Positions 1 to 11,135 of a stretch of 64,000 bases of DNA are shown here, one piece after another (the first letter of the stretch is position 1; each line of letters begins with the position of its first letter). A model generated the notes under the pieces. That model did no database searches. It saw only the letters and a program-made list of their open reading frames with translations, and had not been told where the DNA came from. Origin of the DNA: Vigna angularis. Taxonomy: Eukaryota > Streptophyta > Magnoliopsida > Fabales > Fabaceae. Made by a program: the position numbers and the translations under genes. The stretch spans positions 24,594,077-24,658,076 of the forward strand of contig NC_068973.1 in the NCBI RefSeq assembly GCF_016808095.1, given 5' to 3'.

Positions 1-1307
1 GAAGACTGAAATCTAGCACAAAGATATACACTATGCATGATGTCAGGTCTACTGGTAGTTAGATATAACAAAGATCCGATCATACCTCTGTACATCTTTT
101 GATCAACGTCCTTACCAGCTTCATCAAGATCTAGGTAGAAGTTTATAGCCATGGGAGTTGCAGCTTCCTTTCAATCCATCATTTTGAATTTCTTCAATAG
201 ATCAGTACAGTACTTGGATTGGTGAATGAAAATGCCATTTTTAGATTGCTTGACTTGAAGACCAAGAAATTAAGTAAGCTCTCCCATCATGGACATCTCA
301 AACTCATCCTACATAGTCTTGGAAAATATTTTACACAAAGTAGGATAAGTTGATCCAAAGATAATATCATCAACATAAATTTGAACATACAATTTATCTT
401 TATTTGAACTTTTTAATGAAGAGAGTTGAGTTGACTTTACCCCTGGAGAATCCCTCCTTTACCAAAAACAAACTTAATCGCTCATACCATGACCTTGGCG
501 CTTGCTTCAACCCATACAAAGCCTTTTTGAACTTGAAGACATGGTCTAGATGTTCAAAATCCTCAAATCCTGGTGGTTGTTCCACATAAACTTCCTCTTT
601 AATATATCCATTTAGAAATGCACTTTTGACATCCATTTGATATAGCTTGAATTTCATCACTGATGCAATAGCAAGAAGAATTCTTATTGCCTCCAGTCTA
701 GCTACAGGTGCATATGTTTCATCATAATCGATTCCTTCCTCTTGGCAGTAGCCTTTTGCAACTAATCTTGCTTTATTTTTTATGATTTCACATAAATAAT
801 CCATCTTATTTTTGAACACCCATTTTGTTCGTATGACCTGTAAGTTATCTGTTCTTGGTACCAGTTCCCATACATTATTTCTTTTAAACTAGTTTAGTTC
901 CTCTTGCATGGCCATCATCCATTCTTCATCTGCAAGAGCATCTTCAACCGTTCTTGGCTCAATCTTAGACACATACACAACATTCATGCAAAACTGATTC
1001 AGTTATCTTCTTGTAGACACACCTCTTGTAATATCACCAATTATGTTGCCTCTAGAGACATTTCTAGGAACTTTCCTTTCCTTAACCGGTTCTGTTCTAG
1101 GAGAATCGATTACGTCTTCAGAGTTCTCTTCTTCTGAAATTTCCTCATTTTCTTCCTCTTCTCCAGCAGAGTTGTCAACTTCTATATATTTTCTTATCTG
1201 TTCAGGATTAACAGTGGTTTCAACATACTCATCAAACGCAACGTGAACTGATTCTTTAGCACACATTGTTCTCTTGTTGTATACCCGATAGGCTTTGCTG
1301 GAAAGTG
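1..1307 (-). pseudogene. Copia integrase-RT linker, reverse transcriptase and start of RNase H, broken
   Basis: From 1307 leftwards the frame gives the integrase tail, then an acidic linker rich in E and S (1266-1003), then after a stop EEWMMAMQEEL and the RT region at 819-400: [44 protein letters not shown] and [16 protein letters not shown]. These are hallmark Ty1/copia RT blocks. The YVDD active-site region lies in damaged sequence near 390-360. Further left, fragments such as GMIGSLLYLT and SRPDIM at 1-110 mark the RT/RNase H boundary. Several stops and shifts exclude function. Confidence 0.8.
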
Positions 1308-1312
1308 AATAT

Positions 1313-2621
1313 TGATAACGATTGAAAATACTGTTATCTGTGATATAATTTTGATACTAAATGCACCCTTTTTGACTTAGAAACTTGCTTTAACTCATGT
1401 TTTTGCTTTAGTTTTGTGAATAAGAGAATTGAGGTTATACTTGATGATTTTATCACTACATTCCCTTGATTTTGTAGGCTATTGGAATGATTTGAAAGAA
1501 GAGTTAAAGTACCAAATAGTTGGAATGCAGAAAAGTCAACCAGAATGCACAAAAGTCAACCAGAGTGTAGAAAAGTCAACCAGAGTGTAGAAAAGTCAAC
1601 CAGAATGCAGAAAAATCAACCAGAGTGCAAAAAAGTCACGCTCGGACGCCCTTCCAAGGGCGCTGAGCGCCAGTTTTGACCCGTACCAAGCTGGGTGCCC
1701 CACTTAGGGCGTTGAGCGCCAGTTTCGTGGGCTTTGACCTGTTTTCTGTTATTTTTATGTTCTAGGACTTGGACGTTCTAGGGATTGTATCTTTTGATGG
1801 CTTGAGCACAGAAAAACACTTTCCACCCCTTGGGGGTAGATTTGGGGATGTGACAACTCTTCTCTTCTATTTCTAGGGTTTTTCTATCTCTTTCATGCTT
1901 TCATTGTTCATCTAGTTTCTCCATGATGATGGGGAACTAAACCTTATTTGTTATTAAGGAAAGATGTAACCTCTTGAACTCTCATGTATTGAATTAATTC
2001 TTGATTATATATGCTTCTTTCATTAATTGTTAGGGTAATTCTTCTTCGCTTATTTCTTGTTGTGTTTAACTCATTCATTAGCATGATGAATGATTTGTAT
2101 GAGTACCGGAAGGTATCTTACAATTCATGATCCGGAGAATTATTCCCAAAAGCAGAATTGCTCAAGAATGGGGGTATGAGTTCTGGTTGTCTTAAGCTTC
2201 TATTCTTCAGAATTAATTATTAGGAATGCTAGGAATTGTATGAACTAATAGTTAAGGATAGGTTTTATTCGCCGAGGAATCGGGTTTTAAGTATTTTAGA
2301 GAGTGACATTGACATTAATGAAGAAGTAGAATTCGTATATACAGGAGAGTAAACTTGGTGAAATCTAAACCCCAACAACATATTCATCTCATATTTTCAA
2401 CTTCATCCATCCATTCTAGTGTTTAGCCTCAATTGATCAAATTGCATTCATGTTTATTTTTACTGCATTTGCATTGAAAACCCCCAAAAATTGTTCTTAA
2501 GTCTTAATTGGTTAAGCAATTACATAACTGTTTAGTGTCGTGAGTCCTTTGGGATACGATACTTGGTCTTACCATTTTATATTACTTGATACGATTCGGT
2601 ACACTTGCCGGAGTCTTAACA
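1313..2621 (+). mobile_element. Athila-like gypsy solo LTR nested in the copia element
   Basis: The segment begins TGATAACG and ends TTAACA and is flanked by a perfect 5-bp duplication AATAT (1308-1312 and 2622-2626). It aligns along its whole length with the 3' LTR at 32094-33475: both share GACTTAGAAACT near the start, a TCTCATGTATTGAATT block, and GTGAGTCCTTTGGGA near the end. No internal retrotransposon sequence is present, so this is a solo LTR left by LTR-LTR recombination. It interrupts the copia frame between FIGY and SFSSKAYRV; removing it and one AATAT restores that frame. Confidence 0.92.
1523..1639 (+). repeat. 20-bp minisatellite, about six copies, inside the solo LTR
   Basis: The unit GAATGCAGAAAAGTCAACCA is repeated at exact 20-base spacing from 1523 with a few substitutions (AATGC/AGTGT variants). 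The homologous LTR at 32094 lacks the array, so it expanded after the two copies diverged or was lost in the other. Confidence 0.9.
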
Positions 2622-2626
2622 AATAT

Positions 2627-3540
2627 CCTATGAAAATTGCTACATCACCCTTGGAGTCAAACTTACCAAGATTTTCCTTTCCATTATTTAGTACGAAGCA
2701 TTTGCATCCGAAGATCCTTAGATGTGAGATATTTGGTTTTCTTCCTTTGAATAGATCATGTGGAGTAACTTTCAACATTGATCTTATTACAGTTCTGTTC
2801 AACACATAGCATGTTGTACTTACTACGTCTGCCTAGAAATACTTTGGCATGTTCCTTTCACTCAGCATTGTCCTTGCTAACTCTTCCAATGCCCTATTCT
2901 TTCCTTCAACCACACCATTTTATTGAGGTGTTCTAGGTGCTGAGAAATTGTGAGATATTCCCATTTCCGCATAGTATTCATCAAATGCTTCATTCTGAAA
3001 TTCTTTGCCATGGTCACTTCTAATCGATTTGATTTTGAGTTCCTTCTCATTTTGAATAATAGCACCAAACTTCTTAAACACTTTGAACGTGTCATTCTTG
3101 GCAGGGATAAAGAAGGTCCAAGTGAAGCTTGAATAGTCATCCACGATTAGTAATCCATAAGAATTTCCACCCAGACTTTTCACCCTTGAGGGACCGAATA
3201 AGTCCATGTGTAGAAGTTGCAGAGGTCTGGAAGTTGACATCTTCCTTTTGTTCTTGAAGGACTGCCTAGTTTATTTTCCCTTTTGGCATGCATCACATAA
3301 TCTTTCAGAAGCGTAGCGAATGTTGGGAAGACCAATGACAAGATCCTTTGATACTAGCTTGTTCAGTTGACCCATGTTGATGAGAGCTAGTCTCTTGTGC
3401 CACAACCAGGCATCATCTACCTTAGTCATCAAACAAATGATAGACCTGAATGACGTTTCTTTGAAGTCAATTATGTAGATATTATTATTCCTTTTTCCCA
3501 CAAGTAACAACTCATCAGTTGAACCGTTGCTGATTAGAAA
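2627..3540 (-). pseudogene. Copia GAG-pre-integrase and integrase region, broken
   Basis: The piece 3510-3271 carries the GAG-pre-integrase signature (LWHKRL followed by CDACQKGK). The piece 3240-2920 holds the integrase core with LLHMDLFGP, IVDDYSSFTW and IRSDHGKEFQNEAF, including two of the catalytic acidic residues. After a stop at APRTPQ the core continues (NGVVEGKNRALEELARTM) in the same or a neighbouring frame, and 2805-2627 gives the C-terminal part through FGCKCFVLNN to AIFIGY. Nonsense changes separate the pieces. The integrase is cut at FIGY by the solo LTR at 1313-2621 and resumes at position 1307. Confidence 0.8.
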
Positions 3541-3549
3541 ATATTTAGG

Positions 3550-4125
3550 TTAAAATGTAATCTTCAATCCTCTATAACATAGCTGACTGATGTTATGTAG
3601 ATTATGCTTTAATCCTTCAACAAGAAGTACATTTTTAATTTCATAACAAGAAGGAGTTTTGATTTTACCTATACCGATGATCTTTCCTTTGTTGTTGTCG
3701 TCGTATGTGACATAGCCAGAAGTCTTGTAAGATATACTAATGAACTTTGTTGGATCTCCTGTCATTTGTCTTGAGCATCCACTATCCAGGTACCACATGG
3801 AGCTTTTTGTTCCTTGTCTCAAACATTGTTCTGATGTCTTAGATTTTGCCGTCATGATGAGCTCCCTTTCATGTACATCCTTTTTGTTTTCACTTCGAAT
3901 TTTGTGATCTTTCTTCATATTGAGAAATCTCGTAAATCTTTCAACCCGTAGATTTAATCTTTGTGATATGGAGCTGAACTTGTTGACATAAGTAACTTCT
4001 TTGTTTCGTGAAATCCCTGTTTCAAAATATTCATAAAAGCCATTAGTAATAGAGTTTAATTTTTCATTGCAAGTAGTTGATATCTGTTCAAATGCAGATT
4101 CACTTGTTTGAGAAACAGAAGCCAT
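3550..4125 (-). pseudogene. Copia gag N-terminus joined directly to protease (internal gag deletion)
   Basis: A 191-codon open frame starts with MASVSQTSESAF and, after about 110 residues, runs into the aspartic protease signature WYLDSGCSRQMTGD followed by the usual protease body. A full copia gag would have several hundred residues and a CCHC zinc knuckle before this point; neither is present, so most of gag including the nucleocapsid knuckle is deleted in frame. The frame ends after the protease (GLKITF) where the next domain should continue, so the polyprotein is also stopped there. The start was chosen as the first Met after the PBS region. It is a relic of a polyprotein, not a host gene. 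Confidence 0.75.
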
Positions 4126-4192
4126 TTTCTAGGATCAGTCGATTTAACAGAAAATGTAATCTACTAGTTTTTCAAATATCTTATGAAAACTA

Positions 4193-4204
4193 GCTCTGGT
4201 GCCA
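4193..4204 (-). other. Primer-binding site of the copia element (tRNA-iMet type, two changes)
   Basis: The minus strand reads TGGCACCAGAGC two bases inside the LTR end. It differs at two positions from the plant initiator-Met site TGGTATCAGAGC. Confidence 0.6.
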
Positions 4205-4206
4205 AT

Positions 4207-5599
4207 TGTTGAAAATAGAATGGCTTAATTTCTTACACCAAGAGGGGGGTGAATTGGTGAAATGTAAAAACAATGTTTTCTTTAAATCTTTTTCGCAAAG
4301 TAGATACCTTTAACAACTTTCTTGAAACGCAAGGAAAAAGATTTGTTTATGCAGCGGAAATTAAATCGATTAAGTAAAGTAAGAAGTCGACTGAATAAAA
4401 GAGTGTAGGGATAAAAAGATCAAACACTGAGTTTTTATACTGGTTCGGCCAAGCCTACATCCAGTGTCCTTCCACCACAGGAAGCAAATGCACTATAATG
4501 ATCAAGGTTTTTACATCAAGGCTTTTATACCGACATCCACGTCAAAAATATAAAACACCTCTCTAACCCTCTAATCAAAATATAGGCATATACAAATAAA
4601 AAATAACAGCAAGATATCCCCTCTCCTGTAGTCTTTAACACTTTGAACAATCCTCAAAGTCCAGAATGACGCACGTTCCCTTCTTGTAATCACAACAGGG
4701 CAACTTCAATCTTCACAAGATTGATAGAAACTGATCAAGAAATAGACACCTCAAGTGCAGGTTGATCAGAAAGTAAGAGCACACAGATTCTTGCTAGTCA
4801 AGCAATCACCAAAGATGAACACCACAGTCTTCTTGATGAATTCTTGGAGCTTTCACACTTTCTACAAGAGATCAATAATCTGAAAGAAATCAATCAAATC
4901 GTTAGAATCACAAAATTTCTTGCAGAAATCAAATTCGCGTCAATTTATAGCAATTCGCAACTCTAACGCATTTTAATCGACTTTGCTACTAATGCAGTCG
5001 AATACAACACTTCAGTCAAAGCAGTTAGCAGCAATCAATGCAGTTAATTGAATGGACAATTAATGCAGTCGAATCACAATAAATGTTTGGTCAACATATT
5101 TAAAAATATAGTCTTTGTAACATTTAATTCAACCATTAACAGAATTTCAAAATTGTAACAGTCTTAGTCGAATGCAGGTTGCATGTAATCGACTATATAA
5201 CACAGTTAAACAAAGTTTTGAGAAACTTTCTCTTCAAAAATTCTCACAGCACACTTTGAAAAAGTTTGTGTAAAGCCACGAGTTTTAATCGACTTACTTC
5301 ATAATGAAATCGACTTAAAACTGTTGTTTTGCCCCATATTATAAGTTCAATAAAAGTGCATGTGGTTTTCCTTTTCTCAAATATATGTCATGCATTCACA
5401 TATAAGATCTCATATAAAACACAATGAACTGCAGCAATGACAGAATCAACAGAAACATGTTCTCAAATAATCATAAACATGAAAGTTATGAACATGTAAC
5501 ACATAAACACATGTGTTATTAATAATGTGTTGTCATCATCAAAAACCATAAGTTCTGAGATTATAAGGTTTAGTTAAACAAGTGCTCTCCCTATCAACA
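4207..5599 (-). repeat. 5' LTR of the SIRE/Maximus-like copia element
   Basis: On the minus strand the LTR would start TGTTGATAGGG at 5599 and end TTTTCAACA at 4207, a TG..CA pair with an inverted TGTTGA terminus. A PBS-like site follows directly inside. The LTR contains many AATCGA/GTCGA-type motifs like those in the LTR near 37 kb. The second LTR is outside the window, so the outer boundary rests on the terminal motif alone. Confidence 0.6.
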
Positions 5600-8429
5600 A
5601 TCTCAACAACAATGATCATATGACAGTGTAATATTCTAGAGCCATTCATAGCAGTTTCATTCATTCACAGAAATGATGCCAGATTCAATCAAATATTAGT
5701 TTCAAACCATTCAGATGACATTCAAATATTAAGTACAAGATATTGATCTAAACCAGAATATCATTAACCCAAATAAAATATTTAGACATTAAAATAACAA
5801 ATTGTTCAATAGAAAAGCCTTATGGCTTGATTACAAACTTTTAAACCAAAACAAAAATACACAAATATAAATATATATGATGTCCCTAAGAAAAATGTCA
5901 TCATCACTCTCATCAGGTTCACTCTTTTCATCATCATCGTTCCGATCATCTTCATTGTCATCCTCTTCCATGACTTCTTCATCCTAACCATCATCATCCA
6001 AACTCTGAATCCTCTATTTCTCTTGGATGACGTCAATAATACACTTCACACATCACCACACATAGTAGTAATCCTATTTTAGGAATCCCTACATTCTCAT
6101 TCTACATAAATCGTATAAATTCATAATACAAATTACAAGACTTAAACTAACATCATCATTTTATGTTGGTATATTCTTGCTCAACGAATAAGTTTCTTGC
6201 TTAGCGAGTGTCCACTGGAAAAAGACTCACCTAATGACCCAATACTCGTCCAACGAGACAATCTCTTCTAGCGAGTTAAGCACACAAATTGTTCTTAGTT
6301 TTTAGCATTTTTCCACCCGCTTAAACATGTTTTTACTTACTTAATGAGTATATCTCTTGGCATTGCTTTTGACAAGCTTGTGCATTGATTCAAAGAACTA
6401 GAGCTATCTGTAATACAAACTTTGTGTTCTCGCTTAGTGAGTCATATGCTCGCCCAATGAATCTGTATAATTATGTTGATCAATTATTATGTGGTTGTGC
6501 TCTTGACCAACCTACTTTTACTTTCACTTGTGTTTAGTTGAAAACACACAAAATTATAACCACATCACAACCTTAGACAAATCTAGTCAGTTCACATAAC
6601 AACTCATAAGTACCATAAGTGTAGACAACTCAAATCACATATCAAACATCAACTCGTAAAAAATTGCCCACCAAAGGCATTAGGCATTTTTTGGTTTTGG
6701 CAACAAAATAGATAGGGAGGAGATAGGAAAATGATGGCTGCAAACAACTCAAATGAAACTTGCAAGAACGATGTGTGAACAAAAGATGAATGACACATAG
6801 ACATAATAGTCGTGTGGGTAGACAACAATGGTGAATACCATAGTGGCGTAGGAAGACAATATCACTTTGGTGGTGCAAAGACAACGACGACACCTTGATG
6901 GTGTGAAGAAAATGACAGTGCCTTGGTGGTGTGAAGAAAAGTGAGAGCGACATGGTTTGTGAGACGAAGAACGACTATGAAAGTAACAACAAACCTCAAT
7001 GTGACCTAAAACAATGGTTAAGTGCTCCAAAAATGCTTTCAAATAGTGACAAATAGTGGGGGGTACTGTGCTTCGGTAACAGGAAGAGGAAAAGGACTGT
7101 ATGTGCACAAGAAAGTGAATAAGTAAACCTTTTTAACCTTGTTCAACTTATGATGACGATTGAGAATAACCACTGTTATTATATTTCCTTCTGAAAATTT
7201 ATAACGACGGTTCATAACAAGTCATTGTGTTTTCTTTTTTCATTTTCTACCATAATTACAAGTAAAATCGTCATCATTTCACTCTTTTGAAAATTCAACG
7301 ACAATTATTTGAGCAGTAGTTAAGAAATTCACTTTAACTATCCATATGTCATCACATTTTGATTTCACTAAAAACTGGCATTACAAACGTGGTTAATAAC
7401 TGTTGTTGAATAGTCTTTTTTTACTGATATTTGATCCACATTATTTCTCCTCCAATCCTTAAATCATATACTGTCAACATAACTTCACTTTTAAAAGTTT
7501 GAAATCGTGAAATACATACATAACTTTATAACGAGATCATGTAGGTACGACTTATTCATATTTATAAAATTTGTCTATTTCAATAATTACATGTAAAATT
7601 GCAGTATTATATTAAAAAACCATCAATATTGTGCATATATTTTATAAATTCCCCTAACAACCTCTTTATACGAAGCACACATTATAAGATTGGTTTAACA
7701 ACCTCACCGAAAATATAAATAATATGATAGAATAACAATTAAAAATTTATTGAAAATTGGTATATATTAAATTTGAATTTTAATCCAATTTTTTAAATAA
7801 TTTAGTTAAATAAAGAAATTAAATTTTATTATATTTTAATTTTTATTTCAATAAAATATTTCAATGGTTGCCAAATATAAAAAAATATTTTAATATTAAA
7901 CAATATTTAACCATAGAAAAATTATCAGCCCCTGATATTTTGCGGTTGATATTAGTCAACATTATTTCTCGACTAAGATGGTTACATTTTTTTAAGTTAA
8001 TATCACTGGAGACATTTTTATTGACATAAGTAAAAATTATTTTCATCTCACATTAATAAAAGATTTTATTAATACTGCTATTTAAATTTATTTTCTAGTT
8101 GACCTTTTAACATACACTACTTTAGACCAAAGATGTTTTGTTAAATTACTAAAATAATATGAAAGACATTCATAGCTTTAAAGCATAGGAGAAACTTGAA
8201 CAACTTATGCAATATTATAGCATTTTTTGGATTTATGTAAGATCTATAAAAATATTCACTTTAAGAAATAGTAATAACTTTTTATTATTAATAATAGAAA
8301 TAAAACAATTTTGGGTATGTTATTTCTAATCATATTTCATGTCCAACCAAGAAAGATTTCAATCAAGAAGAGCAACCAACTCAACTTTATGTGGCAATCA
8401 TCCAAACCCAACCAATTAACTTTTAATCA
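5600..8429. other. Decayed intergenic sequence with possible TE remnants
   Basis: No intact gene is visible. On the minus strand near 6020-5880 one frame gives a run of Asp/Glu (EEVMEEDDNEDDRND) like the acidic tail of the env-position ORF at 29.6-30.8 kb, broken by a stop. At 6170-6470 the words CTTAGCGAGT, CCAACGAG and TTAGTGAGT recur, a style seen in legume gypsy LTRs. At 7140-7420 GACGATT, AACGACGG and ATCGTCAT motifs resemble CACTA subterminal repeats. From 7440 to 8429 it is AT-rich with nothing recognisable. Confidence 0.35.
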
Positions 8430-10295
8430 TGAATATAATAATAAAATAATAATAATAGAAAGAAAGAGACCTTTTATAGCCTATAAATATGCCAAGAAAC
8501 TCTTTCCAGACGCACAAAGAGAAACCAAGAAGAAAGAAACTTTAGTTAGGGGAATTAACTCTTTTCTTTTATGTATGATAGATATATTTTAGGTTCATGA
8601 TTTTTATTATATGAGATCTCAGTACGTTGGATTTTAGTAATGGTAGTTATGTGTTCATATTTGATTTTTTTTTTATTATACTTTACTTTCTATTTTTCGA
8701 GTTACCTTGGAAAACCTTAATTTCCACTTTATTTATTGTTAGATGGAGTTGAAATTTTTATATATGACTCCTGAGATATATTAATATAATTTGATTGTTT
8801 GGATTTGTAATTCGAGATATTTACTTAGAGTAATTAATTTTGCAAATTTGAATAAATTAATTAACATTTTAGTTCTATCTCTAAGTTACCCGAGTAAATT
8901 TGGATATGCGATTCTTGAGATATCTTACTCCACTTTGACTGTTCATATTTTTAATTTGGTGTTTGTACTTAGAGGAATAAATTTCGCATTTTTGAGTAAC
9001 CTAATCAACATTTTATTTTTGTTCTTAAGTTACCTTGGTGAAAACTTTAATTTTCGTTTTGTTTACCATTAGATTGACCTGAAATTTGGATATATGGTTT
9101 ATAAGGCATATCAATTCATCTTGACCAATCAGATTTTTAATTGGATGTATGTGCATAGAGGAATTGATTTCAAATTTTGGGTAGAGCTGAAAACCACTTA
9201 AATTTTGTTCTTTTACCTCAGTAAAACTTCACTTTCTACATAATTAACCGTTAGCTTAACCTGGAGTTTGGATATGTAGTTCCTAAGACTTATTGATTCA
9301 CTTTGACTGTTCAAAGTTTTAATTAGATATCTATATTTTGAGAAATGATTTTCGTGTTTCTTAGAGACCTCAACACTACCTATACTCTGGTTTTGGACCA
9401 CCTTTGCAAAAATTATGATTTTTATTTTATTAACCGTTGGATCGAGCTGAAAATTTTACCATAGGTTCTAAACTTGTTTTTAATTACTCTGAACGGTCAA
9501 ATATTTAATTAAAGGGTTGTAATTAGAACAATCTTCCCACAAAATATTCTAATTGTTTAAGTTGTTAATAATCTTTGATCATATTGGGTGAAATCTTGAG
9601 TAATTGTATTATTGATTTGTATGTATGGTTGTATCATTGATTTGAATATTATTCTATTTTAAGCTATGAGCATGATATTGGATCAAATATGTATTGCATG
9701 ATGAATGAATTGATGAATATGATCATGAGATTGGGCAAAGGTCTCGCAGAGAGATTCTATGTTTGTAATTTATTAGTGCATAATGTTGGGAGTCTTGTTG
9801 TTGGAGGTAATCCTGATACTCTAATAATCATTCACTTTCAAGTAGAGAAGGATGAGTTATGTGGTGAAAGGGGTAGGAGACCCAAGTTTATGTGCCGATT
9901 TTGGACATAGGTGTTAACAGGCTAGTATCATTGTTGTAGGATAATATGAATATTGTTATGTGTAAATATTTATCAATGTTTTATGAATGATTTTATGTAT
10001 GTTAACTCACCCCTACTTGTTTATGTTTGTGTTGGTATTTGTGTTTCGTGCAATGATCGTATAATGTATGTGTGATACGAGAGTAGATAAGGGAATAACG
10101 TTTGATCCAATGCAAGTGAAGAGAGAAGCAGAGGAATAGTGAATAAGAGTTCTAGTTATTTTATGAGTGTTTTATTAAAAATTAAAAATATGTATCTTCC
10201 ATGTGAACTCCTTTATATTTCCTTATCGACGAGTGTAATAATGCTACAATATGATAACTATGAAATATTATGTGTGAGATAAATGGAATGTTACA
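8430..10295 (+). repeat. Gypsy LTR, left arm
   Basis: It starts TGAATATAATAATAAAA and ends GGAATGTTACA, followed by a 4-base spacer and a canonical PBS, which fixes the inner end. The reverse complement matches 17436-19331 in order, including the stretches GATCATATTGGGTGAAAT and GTATGTATGGTTG-like blocks. The outer end was placed at the last TG shared with the other arm. The ORFs in it (for example at 8791-9072) are chance frames in AT-rich LTR. Confidence 0.75.
8699..9560 (+). repeat. Tandem repeats of about 180-190 bp within the gypsy LTR, four or more diverged copies
   Basis: A block with the order AAGTTACC..GGT, ATTAACCGTTAGAT-like, GAAATTTGGATATATG, TTCACTTTGACTGTTC and AGAGGAATTAATTT recurs at intervals near 190 bases. 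The same internal repetition is visible in the opposite-strand LTR at 18400-18970, so it predates the inverted arrangement. Confidence 0.6.
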
Positions 10296-10299
10296 TTAG

Positions 10300-10311
10300 T
10301 GGTATCAGAGC
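10300..10311 (+). other. Primer-binding site, tRNA-iMet type
   Basis: TGGTATCAGAGC is a perfect copy of the site used by many plant LTR elements, four bases (TTAG) after the LTR end. It proves that 8430-10295 is a 5' LTR reading rightwards. Confidence 0.9.
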
Positions 10312-10439
10312 GGTTCGCACTTAGGACGACATGAGGATTATGGGTTTTTCCTAAAAACTCATTAATAAATCATACTAATCATATTTCTCTGTGTGAACAG
10401 AGTTATAACAGCTAGACCACCTACTCTTCAACCTCTAAT

Positions 10440-11135
10440 ATGCCTGGCTTGGCAAGGGCTTTAGAAACCATTGCATCGACTCTTCAATAATAGGGTGTCG
10501 CGTTAATGCAACAACACGAGATGGCTCTACAACAATTGGAAGTGTCTAGACTAAGTTATGAAGCCAACCAACGAAAACATATGGAGGCTTTGAGTCAATT
10601 AGTTGAAAATGGGACGTCTACCGAACCATCTCAAGCTCCACCTCATAATGTTCAAGAGTGAACCCTTAGAAAAATTTTTACAACACCACCCAACTACTTT
10701 CAACGGGAGGACAAGTTTAGATGAGGGTGATTAATGGATCAGAAACATGGAGAAGATCTTTGATGCTAAGAGGTGTTCACCTTAAACTAGACTAACGTAC
10801 TCGGAGTACTAGTTCTCTAGCGAAGTAGTGCACTTGTGGGACAGCATAAAGCTAATGCTAGAGGAAGGAAGTGAAGTTATAACTTGGGAACTCTCCAAGA
10901 ATAAGTTTTACGGTGAGTATTTTTTCGACAACATAAGACATGCCAAGGACGTAGAACTTCTTGCAATGGATGCAATAAAAAAAATCGGTGGCTGAGTAAG
11001 CAAACAAATTCAAGCACTTAGGACACTTCTACACCCAACCTATGAATGAAGAGTAAAGGTGTAGAAAAATCACTAATGGACTGAGAGCACAGATCTAGTT
11101 AGTCATAATGTCGTTGGCCATTAAATAATTTTCTA
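10440..11135 (+). pseudogene. Gypsy gag, left arm, interrupted by a transposon
   Basis: The frame starting MPGLARALETIASTLQ continues with a Gln/Met-rich segment and, after a stop and shift, the gag core words LEKFLQHHPTTFNG, NMEKIFDAKRCSP, VVHLWDSIKLMLEEG and ITWELSKNKFYGEYF, the layout of plant gypsy gag proteins. Stops occur throughout. The opposite arm carries the partner start MPNLARALESIASALQQ at 16570-16522. The gag is cut at 11135 by the MULE-like insertion and resumes at 15170. No function is expected. Confidence 0.75.

Larger units (their letters stand above)
1..5599 (-). mobile_element. SIRE/Maximus-like Ty1/copia retrotransposon, 5' part, degenerate, cut by window start
   Basis: Reading the minus strand from 5599 leftwards gives a 5' LTR, a PBS, a shortened gag-protease ORF, GAG-pre-integrase, integrase core, an acidic linker, reverse transcriptase and the start of RNase H, the Ty1/copia order. 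The 3' part and 3' LTR lie beyond position 1. The reading frame is broken by several stops and shifts, and a foreign solo LTR at 1313-2621 interrupts it between integrase and RT. The subgroup is inferred from the long LTR and the sequence style around the PBS. The element cannot be autonomous as it stands. Confidence 0.85.

Noticed and set aside
6642..7108. Minus-strand ORFs of 103 and 119 codons rich in Cys, His and Ser
   Set aside because: Overlapping frames of GGTGTGAAG-type simple repeats; no domain or splice context.
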